A DNA stretch of 64,000 bases from Sceloporus undulatus (GCF_019175285.1 NC_056528.1:43645090-43709089); one strand, 5' to 3'. Counted from the first letter of the stretch, positions 22,310 through 36,800 are shown. The notes: generated from the sequence alone by a model not told the origin. Made by a program: numbers and translations.

Positions 22310-22595
22310 ATGGTTTCCAGACCTATCACCATTTTTGTCACACTCCTAGTGGTCAATATCCCTTTTTCATTTTGGTGCCAGAACTGGACACAATATTCCA
22401 GACGAGGTCTGACCAAAGCAGAATTAGAGTGATACTTTTACTGCCCTTGATCTAGACACTCCATATGATGCAGCCTAAAATCCTATTGGCTTTCTCAGCT
22501 GCCACACCACACTGCTGATCCATGTTCAGCATGTGGGTCCCCAAAACGCGAAATCCCTTTTGAATGTACTGCCATCAAGCCAGGTGTCACCCATC
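22310..22595 (-). mobile_element. CR1-like LINE fragment
   Basis: It carries the CR1 3'-region blocks GCCAGAACTGGACACAATATT, GATCTAGACACT and ATGCAGCCTAAAATC. The longer copy at 56905-57495 has the same order. Confidence 0.75.
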
Positions 22596-23945
22596 CTATT
22601 TCTTCCCCCCCCCCCCAAAAAAAAGTTCATGATCTGAAAGAATGCGTTTGCATGCTTACCTTTGTTGTTCATCTGTGGTTTGGGAACTTGACTGGGTTCA
22701 GATGCAAATGCCAGCTCAAGCATTCACCAGGTATGCCTCTTCCCATTTCTGTTTGATATATTGAAACTAATGCTTACCTTTCCATCACCAGCAGTTGGTG
22801 CTATTTGCATTGTGATGCCGTGCCTCTAGCTAATTCAATAACCAGGCTTCGTAGATCAACCAGAAATAGTTTATTGCAACAGCTCAGAACAGAAAGCCAT
22901 TTCTTGCCAGAACTGGCTCAAGCATTCAGTTACAATACCATAACCCTCTACATGCCCACAGCTACTCACCCCTTGCATTCATTTCCCAAGCTAAAAGACC
23001 TTGGAGACTTGTAGTAACAGTCAGTCTCTTTCTCTTTCCCACCATTAGGACCAGCACCTATTCACAGCACCAAGGCAAACTTTCCTAGCACTAGGAAATA
23101 CTCCTAGAAATCAAGATCATTTTTATTTTTATCAAATCAATTTTGCTGTCACAGTTGATCGTTCTGTTGTTTTTTAACCTCATTGCAGCATTATTTACTC
23201 TTCATGGATTTTAATCCTTTTCCCCCCCAGTACAAATACAAATATTTGAATTTTAATAGAACCATGTGTGATTTATTCAATGCACTTTTTAAATTCACTC
23301 CTTTGTTTTGCTTGTGAATGGCTTGTGGCCCAAGTAATAAGTCGACAAGCATTTTATTTTGTGCCAGTACAACCTTAGGGATGTTGGGGGGAATCACTGA
23401 TACTGCCCTGCAGCTTTCTCAGTAGTTTCATGTCATACCATGGTTAAGAACAGAGAATTCAACATTCCCCATTATGTTCTGTAACCATCATTTTCAACCT
23501 TGTAGTCTCCAAATGTGCTAGATCATAACTTCCATTTCCCTAGTGATTGAGGAAATTTTCAGAAAGTTTAACAGAATCAAGGGAAGTTAATGAATGATGC
23601 AGATTTACCCAAAATATCTAGGTATGTGGAACATAATCATGTTCTAATTTGACTTTTTAAAATCCTGGGTTATTTAATCTGTCATATTCAATGTTCTGTA
23701 TTGGGAAACTCTGAGAATTACAGTTCCACCCTGTAACAATGTTGGGCCACAGTGAAGAAATTTCTCTTAACTTTACCACTTTCGCCATGTAAACCAAGAA
23801 GTATGTTAAGGAAGGGTAGGAAATTTTGGCCAATGTTAGTTCCCTGGAACTCATCACAGGTATCCTTTCCACCATAATGTAACTTGTGGAAAATCCCATC
23901 TAAAGTAAACATTTTGCTTGCTTCAAATGCCTTGTAGCAGTTTAC

Positions 23946-23979
23946 CACTGACCTTCAACAGTAAGCCACTTCTAGCCAT
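23946..23979 (-). CDS. Weak candidate for receptor exon 1
   Basis: On the - strand this reads MARSGLLLKVS plus one base before a good donor (CAGTG/GTAAAC). The exit phase (1) matches receptor exon 2. Only 11 codons are present and the hydrophobic run is short, so a full signal peptide is doubtful. It is listed because nothing better was found between 19.6 and 25.7 kb. Confidence 0.2.
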
Positions 23980-24868
23980 TTAAAGGACGCAAAGTTCTTG
24001 CTTTAAACAGAAACTTCCTGAGCAGCTGCACTCCCACATTTCAGTTTCCCATCCTTGGTGTAAAGTGATAACCAGCACCATGTACATTCCTACATTCCAC
24101 ATGCAACATCATTAGACTTTTTTTTCTTTTAAAAATGTATTTAAAACCATTTCTAGCATATTAAAAATGTGCTAGAAAAAGACATTGGACAATCTGTGAT
24201 GACATCTTGGAAGCCAGGGCAGGACCATTAACCACATTAGTTAAGCAGGGGAGAAGGCTATTACCTGCTTTCCTTTAGCATAAAAGGCAAAGAAGTGGAA
24301 ACTCAGAAAACATTGTCCCCAACAACCTTTCGCTTCTGCAATTCTCACAATGTGGCCTTAGTCCATCCACTCTCATTCTCTCCTCACTCTTGAACCACTC
24401 ACAATTTAAGGAATAATGCTGACCCACCATACTGGGTTGTTATAAGGACTGCAACTGGTGCATAAAATGCTATATATTAAGTATTTTTTATTAATATTCA
24501 AGTCATAAGGATATCTGACCTGGGTAAAATGGTCCTATAAACAACTCTTAATTCTTTATTTTAGTTCAGCACAAGGGAAAGAGTAGCATCAATTTACTCA
24601 ATGACATATCCCATTATCCTTAGAATTCAAGTACATTCTGGACCCTAACTCTATGACAATCAACAGCAATAGATATTGTTCAAAGATACCAAGTGTTAGA
24701 CATAAAAAAAATATGGATCTCAAGTAATAGATAATACATTATTGTCCCCGTTATGTTATCAGCTTAGTAAGATACATTTTATTTGGCTCATGAGAATGGG
24801 GTGATGGCCCCTCAACTTTTTATATACCTGATCTAAGGGTGGTGTTGTGGAATGTAATAAAGATCACA

Positions 24869-24892
24869 CAGCAGCAGCAGCAGCAGCAGCAG
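24869..24892. repeat. (CAG)8 trinucleotide repeat
   Basis: Eight perfect CAG units between the receptor and FAAH2, not in any exon I can support. Confidence 0.95.
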
Positions 24893-25707
24893 CGGGGAGT
24901 GACCCCTCTCCCAAAAAAGTGTGGATGCCACAGCTAGAAGGCACTGCCCCTGGGAGAGAAGAGGAAGGTATAGAGAGGGAATATTTGACTCATCATCCCT
25001 CATAAGAAGCTGTCCCAGATTTTCCAACATGTCTCTTTCAAGAAGCAGAAAGCTGACCTACCTACAGAGCCAAATAAAGTGCCAGGAGTGGGAACACTAA
25101 GCCCAACAAAGTCCACAAAGCTGGAAGGCTCTAAGGTGCTGCTCAGTCTCCTGCTCAAACTTTGAGATGTTGGGGACACCCTCCTCCAGTCTCACCAAAG
25201 AAATCTGAGGAGAAGATGTCTCCAACACAGCCGTCTGATGCTTTTGTCTTTGCTTGTAAAAGTAAAAAGTATCGTAAAAGTAAAAAATGGGTGCGAATAA
25301 AACAGAAAGAGGAGACTTGGAATCCTGTTCTACTCAATGACATACCCATGCCAAAACTCAAAAATGATCCTCTTGCACAGCTCACAATTTGATTGTCCCA
25401 AATAATAATAATAATAAAAAACCCGATTGTCCCAAGTCAAACTTCTTTGAGAAGCACAGTGCCTCATTCTGTCTAAATTTCCCATGGAATTTTGCAATGA
25501 ATCTCCACTGTGTTGGATCTGGCCTTATCAGAGTGAGCATCTAACATGGAGGAAAAGTTTGCATAACCCTATCTAGCATCCCTTAGATTGTAGTTGAGGG
25601 GAGTGCATCAGAGGGCTTGCAGTTTCAGATGCATTTGTCTTCTGTTAGATTTCACAGGTAAGATGGTCTTCAAGTTCCTGCCATCACCAGGTCCTTGGCA
25701 AGCTGTG

Positions 25708-25883
25708 CTAAGATGTGCCAGGGGGGACCCAGCCTCCAAATGCCTTCTCCAAGTATCGTGCCACAGCCAGAGTCAAGTGGTCATTGTGGGGTCCTGCCAC
25801 CACTTGGATACCCAGTGGGAGGTGATCCTTGCTCAAACCCAGTGGGCACTGTGTCACTGGTAAACCCAGTATGTTGAAGATAG
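25708..25883 (-). CDS. FAAH2: FAAH2 exon 11
   Basis: Enters in phase 1 after CTCTTTTAG. It encodes [16 protein letters not shown] through [10 protein letters not shown] and TAG. The split codon gives Ala where human has Gly (FNFAYT-A-IFNILG). Confidence 0.97.
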
Positions 25884-28800
25884 CTAAAAGAGTACAAATA
25901 GCAGAAAAATTAGAAACACAGACAAACCCAGTAATTTGGATGCCACTACTACCTATCATTCTCTGGATGCTGCAGAGGATGAATCCACAAATACATGGGA
26001 TATACCCAAGCCCTTAGTTTCCAAGTGGACATGGCTGCTACATTGTCTTCAGTACCTTGCATCCAAATACCACTTGAGTATATTTGAACTTATCTTTGTA
26101 TACAGGCTTTCCAACCTCCTGCTGCGCAGAAGTCCTCAAAAACTGTAGAGACAGAGCAGCCCTGGCTATAACCACTGAACTTGTCAAGTAAGCCCAAAAC
26201 CTGGATTAATTTTGGAGCATGCCATTGGCGCAGCTTCTGGCCTCTTAGGATGCATGCAACATTTAAACAGCATACCTCTAAAGCAGTGGTTCCCAACCTG
26301 TGGGTCGGGACCCCTTTGGGGGTCAAACGACCCTTTCACTTTTGCCTAAGACCATCGGAAAACACATATTTGCATGGAGCAAAATAATTGTATGGTTGGG
26401 GGTTGCCACAACATGAGGAACTGTATTAAAGGGTTGCGGCATTAGAAAGGTTGAGAACCACTGCTCTAAAGTGACCCGAAGCAGCTTTATTTTGGCCTGT
26501 CTCTTTGGGCCCCTGGTCTCTGGAGTGGCAGAAAACAAGCTTGCTCCATCTTCAATATGACACCCCAAATATTTAATCATAGCTATCATGTCACCCCTTA
26601 ACTTTCTCTTCTCCAGGCTAAACATACCCAGCTCCTTAAGCTGCTCCTGATAGGGCTTGTTGACAGCTTAGAAGTGAATGGAGAGAGACAGCAACTTTTC
26701 TATACGGGAAAGCAGGACAGAAAAAACTGAAGGGGATGCAGAGAGGAGTCAATGGACACAACTGAACAAGAATTTTGGATTCATCCCTTTGATGCTGATA
26801 TGCAGGGAGATAACCTACATGTATGTGGATTGCTCTTCTGCAGCATCCAGATAATTCAAATACATAGCCCTCACAGAACATATATTGAACATGTACACAT
26901 ATTCCTGCATGATAGATTATGTTGTATTGGGGATGCACTTATGCACATACATGAAAACCCCTACTCTACTGAATGCTGTGTGAAGTAGATCTTAAATCTT
27001 TGTTCCCAGGAAAACTTGTAAACCAAATTTATCAACATGATTTATTAATTTACTGGATTTATACCCCACCTTTCTCCAGGGAATCTCCTTTCCTCTAAGA
27101 CATTAGTGCTGAAGGGCACCCAGAACACAGCTGAAATGGGAAGCTGAAGACTCATAATGTCCTTTGAGAGACAAATATCTTGACCCCGCCCCCCAAAAAG
27201 CAGAAACTGAAGAGTATTCAATGGAATCCATGAAGAAAATGGAGACATGTTTCATGATGATCAAAAGATGATTGTTTTATTGATATGCCTCCAGTTTCTC
27301 TGTATGTTAGCCCCATAGCAAGTGCATTCCCGTGCTCTACTGTACCTCAGACTGCAACTAAATTTGTGAACATGCAACTGAAACAACAGTCTATTGCTTC
27401 TCTGTTAACTCTACCTCCCTTCTAATCTATTTGCCCTGGCCTGAATTTTAGATTGCAAGCTCCTCAAGGTAGGAATCTGTTCTCTTCTATTCTGTAAATC
27501 ACCATGTATACAATGGATACTATGTCAGTACTATTAATTGGCATCATCGTTAACCTCTTACCTGTGTAGGCAAAATTGAAAGGCATTGCCAGAGGAGTGT
27601 GGTGCCTAGGAGCCACTACAGGATGTGAAGGATATAAAAGGACACCATCATCCCCCAGTAAATTCACCATCTGTGTTTGCAGGCTCTGTGCCTTAGCTGC
27701 TAGCTTGGCATTCTCCCTGGGACTGTATTTCACAACCTTCTCAGTTAGTCCTAGAGCTAAGGGGGAGAAAAGGAATGCAGACAGAACTGATTAGTTCAAG
27801 ACAAGTAGTTTCCAGACCAAGCTATAGTGTTTACAAAGTGATCTATTAGTGAAAATCTAATATACGTAGCACTCCCAAACAGGGTTTCTTGCATAACTTG
27901 CAAGATAACTTGACCCCTTATCGAGGAGACCCTATCATCAATACCTCTGAAAACAAAGAGCAGCACCTTATTATGCAAAAACATGATTAGCAAGCCAAAT
28001 TTAGTTATGAAGTGACCTCCAAACAGCCAAAACTAGCTTTAAAAATACTGTTTAAAAATGGATGACAATTATCAAAAACAAATAAGTGCAAATATTTTAA
28101 AAGTTTCTGAGTTCAGAAACAAGATGTTACCAATGGCTGGAAGGGTGTGTGAAGACATTCCCATCATCCACTTCACCAGCTCCCAAGAGGGCCACACTGG
28201 CTTTCCATGGTCCCCAAGAAGTTCTGTGAAAGCTTGTGTCTCCTGTAAATAACATGCATTAACAAGCAGCATATTAGTAGAATTTAATGTCAGGCTGCAA
28301 TTTAGAAAAAATCTCCTGGCGACTCTGTGGATGAGACATCTCCAAGAATCCCTATCATCCACTGCCTTGCCCAGATCCTGCAAGCCCTTGCCCATAGTCC
28401 CCCGTCTGAAGATTAGCAACACTAAAAAAGAGTTTGCTTGTCACTATTAGTTCAGTGTGCATTTACAAGACAGTGTTGTGTTTTAGGACACACTCCAGAA
28501 ATTGTGGAAACTTCTTCAGAACATCTGGAGGACCAAAGGCTATCCACTTGTCCAAGCCTATGCCTCACAAAACTTCCTCAATGGATTCTATAACAATCAA
28601 TGCAGAAACCTTTTCCTGAAGATACTAAGTGTGAAAACCATTGGCCAAAGTTTTGTTATTAGCTGACCTCAAGTCATACTCAACTCATGGTGACTCTATA
28701 GATGAGACATCTCCAAGACTCTCTATCCAATACTTCCCTGCTCAGGTCCTGCAGGCTCAGGCCCATGGTCTCCCTCACTGAGTCTAACCATTTGGCTTCT

Positions 28801-31608
28801 GGTATTCCTCTCTTTTTACTACCTTCTACCTTTCCTAGCATTATTGTCTTTCCCAATGAATCATGCGTTCTCATGATGTGGCCAAATAACAACAGCATCG
28901 CTTTGATCATCTTGGCTTCCAGGGAGAGTTCAGGTTGATCTGTTCTAGGACCCACCGGTTTATCTTTTTGGCTGCCCATGGTATCCAAAGCACACTTCTC
29001 CAGCACAGCATCTCAAATGAGTTGATTTTCCTTCTGTCTTTGTTCTATTCTGACAGAGGTATGGTGTCATCTGTGTATCTTAGGTTGTTAATGTTTCTTC
29101 CTCCTCTGAGTCTAAGCCCGATCTGTGTTTGATATTTTTTGCATACATGTTGAACAGACAGGGTGATAGAATGCACTCTTGCCTGACTCCTTTACCAAAT
29201 ACCATTCTGTTTCTCCATATTCAGTTCTGAATATCTCCCCCTAAAGATCACTAGAGGAAAAAAAGACTTTTGCAAGTGGACTTAGGCATTTTACATACCT
29301 GGCCATTGCTGTCACTGGAAGACATCATGACAGACCAGATCTGGAAGGAGTATTTCATGTCACGAATGGCCACATTTTGAACCTGAACCCCTAGATCTGT
29401 CTCCAGGTGTTTTACCACCTTAGGCATTGAGAAAAAAAGGAAAAAAGCAACTTTCAGATTACTTATTACAGTTGGTGATTCCACAATTGAAAATATGAAT
29501 TAATTCTGAATAGCACTGTGCTTTAGGAAACAGGATATAAAAGTTTTTCATACATGATGCAGATCATGGCACATTATGGCTTCTCCAAACATGTGTATAT
29601 ATCACTCAGTTGTAATCACTGGATGAAAAGCATGTTTATGTGATCTTTTCCTCTCAATGAAGGATGGAGAATGATGGTTTACACTCTCTCATGCTTCCAC
29701 TATAATGAAATGGTGCTATTCCCTCTATGTTCAATAGCACTCGACAGTATGTTAAGTAGAAGTCCATCAGTTTATCACAGTTTCACAGCATGCTATTTTG
29801 ATCTGGCAATTCTACAGTGGCAGGCTTTTTGACTGGGTAGACATACAGTTAATACGGATCAGTAATGGCTGTATTTTGTCTCAGCATGAACCTTCTCTTA
29901 GGAAGCTACCTTAAACTGAGTCATGTTCCATATGTTTATTTTTGTCCTCATTCACTGGCACTAGCTTCCAGGGCTTTAAAAAGGAGGACTTCTCAGGCCT
30001 ATGTGGAGATGCTTGGGTTCTGAACCTTCAGTGTACCTGTATGCACCTGTTTGTGCATACAGGTACACTGGGCATTAGCCCAGATATACGAGGTACACAA
30101 CAGGGGTTCATATATAGACCAAATTCACACAGACTAAGTTGCCATTTGTCTAAACTGCTATGCAAATGCGCTGCCACTATAACGGCAATGCAAGTTCTTA
30201 TGCAACTAATGCATCTTCTTCCTACCTTCCGATGTGCCTGAAGAATCTCTCTATCCACTCGAGAAACAAAAACTGAACCTCCATCATGCTCCATTGAATA
30301 GAATTTTATATTCTCCAGGGAAACTTCTTCATCCAGTTTCAGCCTGAGAAGGAAGGAATAATAATGATATTCTGTCTTTTCGCCAACCCTAGGGCTCAAG
30401 GTGGTTCACAAAGTTAAAACAGACACATGGAAAACCATGCATCAATAAAACATACAAAAGTGAAAATATCATTAAACTATAAATGGAACTACTGTAAAAG
30501 AAATTAAAAGTATACTCTCTGCTCACATACACCCAACAAATACCAGACATCACAGCACATTATTAAAAACCTTTTTCTATAGGCAGTGGGCCCAAAATCT
30601 GGAGTAAAACACTCAGATTGGGGGGAAATGTGGGCAATGGGCCTGAAAGAGTTATAATCTTAGAATATGAAAGGAAATTTTACAGGATTATGTACTGATA
30701 GTGTTTGACACCAGAAATGTGGTACAGGTTGGTATTTTTAACCATATGTGGTGGTCATGTAATAAAGCAAAAAGCTTTTGGAGACAAATACAAAAATTAA
30801 TGCAATCTATTTTTAAATGTAGAATAGAGTTAAGACCAGAGTTGTTTTAGTTAAGTATATCAAAGGAGAAGTGTAAAGGTATACATTTTAAAGTGATGCA
30901 TTATATATCAGCAAGACTGTTATATGCCCAGAGTTGAAAAACTGACCATCTCCCTACAAATGAGGAACAGATTCTTAAAAATGTGGATTGGCTGAAATGA
31001 ACCAATTGGTGATGCTGATTAAAGAAAAATTGGTGGACAATTTTCGAAAAGATGGCAAATTATTTTTGCTATATTTGAAAATGGTTGTGAACTTGCAGTT
31101 TTGAATTAACTTGATTTTTGTTTGGTAAGAAATAGGGGAAAATGTTAGCATCTTTGAGAAAACATATATTGAGTGTTAACATTCTTAGATTGGGGAAGTG
31201 GGAAGTCAATTCTTGTTTGTGTTTGTTGTATTATTTAGGTTGTGTTGATATGTATAGTGCTATAGTTTTATTTGTTTAGTTTTAAATGGGGAGGGGGTTA
31301 GAGAGATTTGGGGGTAGTTTAGTTATTTTGGGTTAGGTTGGTAGTTTTTTTAATGGGTGTGTGTAAGGATTAGGAATTTATATATTACGTGTGTATGTAT
31401 ATTTTTAATTTTTGTATGCACTTCATACTGTTTTAAAAATTCAATAAAAAGATTTATTTTTAAAAAGGGAACAGTGAGGAACAAGCATTGAGGAGTGCTC
31501 CTTATAATCCTCTAAAGCAGGAGTAAGCAAGCGTGGAAGGCTAGGAGGCTGCATTAGTCCCAGGAGACCTTGGAGGAATTCACCCTCAATGCACTTACAC
31601 CTGCAAAA

Positions 31609-31657
<49 letters not shown>

Positions 31658-33750
31658 TTAAAATTAAAAATTGGTACAGGGGATTCAAGAGAGACAAAAA
31701 AATATCGGTGCTTCTCAGCAGGTCAGGACTCGTTTCATACAATCCAATGCAATGAGAACCACCTACTTTCCGATGTTTGGTCCTGCCATGACCCTCAGCA
31801 TGGGTTCTAGGTCTTCTGAGTAGCGACACATTGGGCCAGTGCACAGGAAATTTGTTCGGATGCCCATGGCATTCGGGAATTGGCCTTCATTGGGAACCAC
31901 ACCTACACAAACATAGATGCACACAGAACTACTGAGTTTGACTATGCATGGGAAATCTCTCATTTCTGGTTGTGTTAATAAAAACAAGCTAACATTCATG
32001 TCCCATGAAAGGATGAACACACTTTCCTAATCCACAACCCTAAATCATTTTCTGGCAAAAACACATTCTCTGCTCCAACTGTCGGTTACTGTCAGACTGT
32101 AGAGCTGAATAGTGACATACATCTGCTTTCAGCCAGGAGATCCAAGATCCCTGAGAGGCTACACCCCTTATTTCCCAAGAACACCATCATGCCACAGAGG
32201 AGACCAACCTGACTCAATTCTATGGCCAGAGAAGGAGCAGCTGCAGAGTTTTCTTCTATCTTTCCTGCCAGAAATAACACCATACCTCTACTGCTAGTTT
32301 AAAGAGGAATCCCCTCATCCATTACTTAGACCCAGGCATCAAATACTAAGTTTGGATTCAGCCAGATGCAAAATGTGGTTTACAGCAGTGGTTCCCAAAC
32401 TTTGGTCCTCCAGATGTTTTGAACTACAGATCCCAGAATTTCTGACTGTTCGTCAAGCTGGTTGGAGCATCTGGGAGTTGAAGTCCAAAACATCTGGAGA
32501 ACCAAAGTTTGGGAACCACTGGTTTACATGGTAGAGGCAAATACCTTCTGCTCGCCAAGTACATGGTGAGTCAGTACAAATCTACATTCAGGTTTTGCTA
32601 GATCAAGAGGTTTAGCAGTCTAATTTAAGGTATAAGGAAGCCTATTTGTTATTACAATCTGAAGTCAGAAACTCTCATCAACCTGCTGCAAATCACATGG
32701 TAATTTATCAGTAGATCCCAGTCTACTTTCTGCCCACTCTCTGCCTAAACCACAGAAATCCCTGGGTAAGCAGCAAGTAAAACAAACCTTTCAGATAAAG
32801 TTCATTACCCTTGCCCCGAATGAAGTGTTTGAATTCCCAAAGCCAGTATGTGAAGTTCAAATATACTTTGATCCAAACTTTCAGCACAGTTAAATTAAAG
32901 GAAAAGTTTCTAATGCTTAAGTCCTTGAGCTATCTTCTGTCCCGTCACTGACTCTTTTGATCAATTGACTGTAACTAGAGGAATACCCAGTACCTGTGGT
33001 GGGCTTATGTCCAAAGATTCCATTGAAGAATGCAGGCATTCGGATGCTGCCCCCGATATCTGAGCCAATACCAATCACAGAGCCAGCAGCTGCAAGGATA
33101 CAGCCTTCTCCTCCTGCATCAACACAAATCCCAAACTGGCATCAGGCCAGTGACAAATTCAAGTAATGCACACATATGCCATTTACAGAATCCACTCAGG
33201 AGTTACTTAAATTTAATACATACAGAGACAATAATTACATTAATTTAAATTCCAGGGTGGCATCAAATTCAAAAGCATGCACAAATGCTCACTGCTTTTA
33301 TCTGGTATTACAAATTTGCAGACCCAGCACAACAGTCATCTATGCATATTTGACTTGCAAATTGTCCCAAGGTGGATTTCTAGATCTCCAATGCAATCAG
33401 AGAATCATAGAGTTGGAAGAAACCACAAGGGCCATCCAGACAAACGCCATTTTGCCATTCAAGAACACACAATCAAAGCACCCCCAACAGATGGCCATCC
33501 AGCCTCTCTTTAAAAACCTCAAAGAAAGGAGACTGCACCACTCTCCAAGGGAATATCTTCCACTGTCGAACAGCTACTACTGTCAGGAAGTTCCTCCTAA
33601 TGGTGAGGTGGAATCCCTTTTTCCTGTAGTTTGAATCCATTGCTCCATGTTCTATTCTCTGGAGCAGCAGAAAATAAGCTTGCTCTGTCCTCAACATTGA
33701 AGGATACCCTTCAAATACTTAAACAGGGCTATCATATCACTTCTTAATCA

Positions 33751-33800
<50 letters not shown>

Positions 33801-36800
33801 CTTGTCCAGGCTAAACATAAGCAGCTTCCTAAGTCTCTCCTCTAGGGCATAATTTCCAGACCGCTCACCATTTTGGTTGCCCTCCTATGGACACACTCCA
33901 GCTTGTCAACATCCTTTTTTAAATGTGGCGCCCAGAACTGGACACAGTATTCCAGGTGAGGCTTGACCAAAGCCAAAACAGAGTGGGACTATTCCCTTTA
34001 TCTGGAAACCTTCATTTATATCATAGCAAAATCAACTGGTGCACAATCCATGTGTTTCTATAACTATAATCAACTCTGCTCACTGGTCAACCCAAACCTT
34101 CCTGTCAACCCAGGTAGTTATCCACCATGGCAGATTGGACTAGTCAGACCAAATTCACTTTATCATTCAAGTACGTGGTCACAAACAGACACAGCCTACT
34201 CACCTGAGCTGCCTCCTACTATGCACCCCAGATCATATGGATTGTTGGTTCGGCCATAGACACGGTTGCTTGACTCATACCACATGCACAGCTCACTGCA
34301 GTTGGTCACACCCAATGGGATGGTGCCAGCTTGCTTTAACCGGGACACTACTGTGGCATCTGCTACAGAGATTATGTTGCGACGGTTAACCAAGCCAGAA
34401 GTATTGGGCAAGCCTACCATGATGAGGAAAACAAAATTAAAAAATCAGCCAGAGATTCCTTGCTGGTCAAGACTGAACAGATAAAGAAGATGCAGAGGAC
34501 AAGAGCCAGGGGAGTAGTTGTTTTCCAAATGATAGAGTGGCTAGACATAAGCATACCTCAGTTGACAAAGCCTCTGACAAAGAAGCTCTTTTTCACAAAG
34601 TCATTATATGCTCTCCAGCTCCCTTCTTCCTCCTTGTCCTTTGTCTAGCTGGAAGTATTTTTAGCAGTACTGACATGGGGAGGATAGTGAAGGAAGTCTG
34701 GAGAAATACAGACTTCTGTGTGGAGTAAATAATGCAATAGAGCTTGAGATTACCCACTTGGCCATGAAACCCACATGCTCTCAGCCTCAAGAGAAGAACC
34801 TCGAGAGGTTGCAATGGCAACTTCTGAAGAAGTCATGCCAAGAAAACCCCACAAGAGAGTTTCCTTAGGGTCATCAAAAGTCAGAAACAACAATAACAAT
34901 TTATATCAAAAAAGTGGCTGCTTCACTAATGAAATAGATCAGTATTGTACGATACTGCAAGATAACAAGATTAAAATAAAAACTAATCATAATCATAGGC
35001 ATGAGACAGACTGTCCAAAAAGGATAGTCTCCTGGAGTCTTTCTTTCTTCTGTAGCCGTGCCGCAGCAACCAGACTGCGTGAGCATGGCTACGCAAAAGA
35101 AAAAGGAGCGCTGCCAGGCAGCTCCTTTTTTGCACCGCTGCCAATTGTTGGCGGCGGCGCGAGTATGTCACTGCTACAGAGCAGTGACATCATGGCTGTG
35201 CGCACTGTCTGGACGGTGCCACACAGCTATGGCGTTGTGGTGATGTGCTAGGGTTGCGGTGTGTGTGCACTCGCCGCCCCGAGGCAACCCTAGCACGTCA
35301 CCATGACATGCCAAAGGGGCCATCTGGAATGGGCCATAATTTGGAAACAAAAACCTAGATTCACCTATGGACTCAATGATCTAATGTAGCCGGGGCTAAT
35401 AACTGGATTATTTACTTACTCCCCATTCTTCCTTCAAGGAGTTCTGGGTGGCATATTCTTCCTTTATGTTCACAACAACCCTACATAACAGGTTAGGCTG
35501 AAAGCGTATCAGTGTATCACACTCTAACCACTCTATCTTCTTGGATCTCCGTTGTCCAAGCTGGATGAATCATGAGCTGTTACAGGAATCACAAACTGGC
35601 ATATGAACTGCCGCAAGCATCTATCTAGAGTCACATGCAGAAAATATTTGCTCAGGCCAGCTTTCTCCATCTTGTGCAATCCAGATGTATTGGATTATTG
35701 CTCCTGTTATTCCAAGCCCCAAGGAGCTGCTCTCTGGACTTTCTCACAGATTTCCTCTTTTCTCTGCATTAACACCAGACTACAAAGAGGAAGATTTGGA
35801 AAATTAGGTCTTTCTTTCTCTTACAACTTCAGACCAAATCCACTATCAACATGTGGCTATCCAGATGGTGTTGACTGGAAGTCCCATCGTTCCACACCAC
35901 TAAGAAGTGGTTAGGAGTTGATGGGAATTGCAGTCCAACCATACGGAAGGCCACGCATTGCTCACATGTGGTATAAGTGAATGTGACAGAAGATACAGTG
36001 GAGCCTCCTTATCCATTTAAACATCTGCTGATGGCAAGCCCCCATTGTCCCCAATGGCAATGCATGCTCACATCACGCCACAATTAGGGACAACGGGACT
36101 TAAGGTCCTGTGTTTTTTTGTATCCGCCGGGGTGGTGGTGGTCCAGAACAAATCCCCTTCAGATACCAAGGTCTGACTGTATATGAAGAAAGTAATGTGA
36201 ACATACCCAGAAAGTCACTTAAGCATGAGAAACAAGAGAAGTATAGATGAACTGACTGAGGCTGTTTTCCTGAGGGTCCATAGAAGGTTTCCAGTTCAAA
36301 TGATCTGTGTTCATGTTGATGTCCTAATCATTCTTGGGCATGCAGAAATTATTCTGGACACAAATGAACTCAAACATTTTCTCCCACCAAGGAAAGAATG
36401 TAGCCTTTATTTGCCAAAGACATGGGGACTAACAAACGGAGAGGGAGTCAGGTTGAAATGAAAACTTGCTGCTGTGAATAGAGTTCCTATTTGACTTTTC
36501 TTGCTGTGTTAAGGTTGTATTATTTTGTGACCTGTTATTCTAAAGCTGCTTTGGAAATTTTCATAATGAAGAGCAAAAAACAAACCTATAAAATAAATTA
36601 ACCCCCCAAAAGAGCCATGTAGTTGTATATTAAAGAGCAGGTGATGAAGACTACACAAAACAACACACCATGCAACGCAAAGGCCTCTTTGATGGTGACT
36701 GGCACCCCCAGGAACGGAAACTTCTCCTGCAGCGTCTCCTCATCATCATGTCCCTCCAAGAGCAGCTTGTCAACTTGGTGGGCTTCTTGGAGGGCTGCTT

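Larger units (their letters stand above)
19587..25707. other. Gap between receptor exon 2 and FAAH2 end
   Basis: The receptor's signal-peptide exon should lie here on the - strand. One weak candidate (23946-23979) is listed separately. The rest holds DNA elements, a CR1-like fragment, microsatellites and unassigned DNA. Confidence 0.55.

Noticed and set aside
22526-22723. - strand open stretch ending in a phase-1 donor, as a receptor signal exon
   Set aside because: No hydrophobic core, and part of it lies in a CR1-like fragment.
24833-25030. Leucine-rich - strand frame as a signal peptide
   Set aside because: The leucines come from the CAG repeat and no start codon sits at a sensible distance.
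31570-31844. Poly-Asn, poly-Ile and poly-Leu frames
   Set aside because: They are translations of the AAT microsatellite in FAAH2 intron 6.
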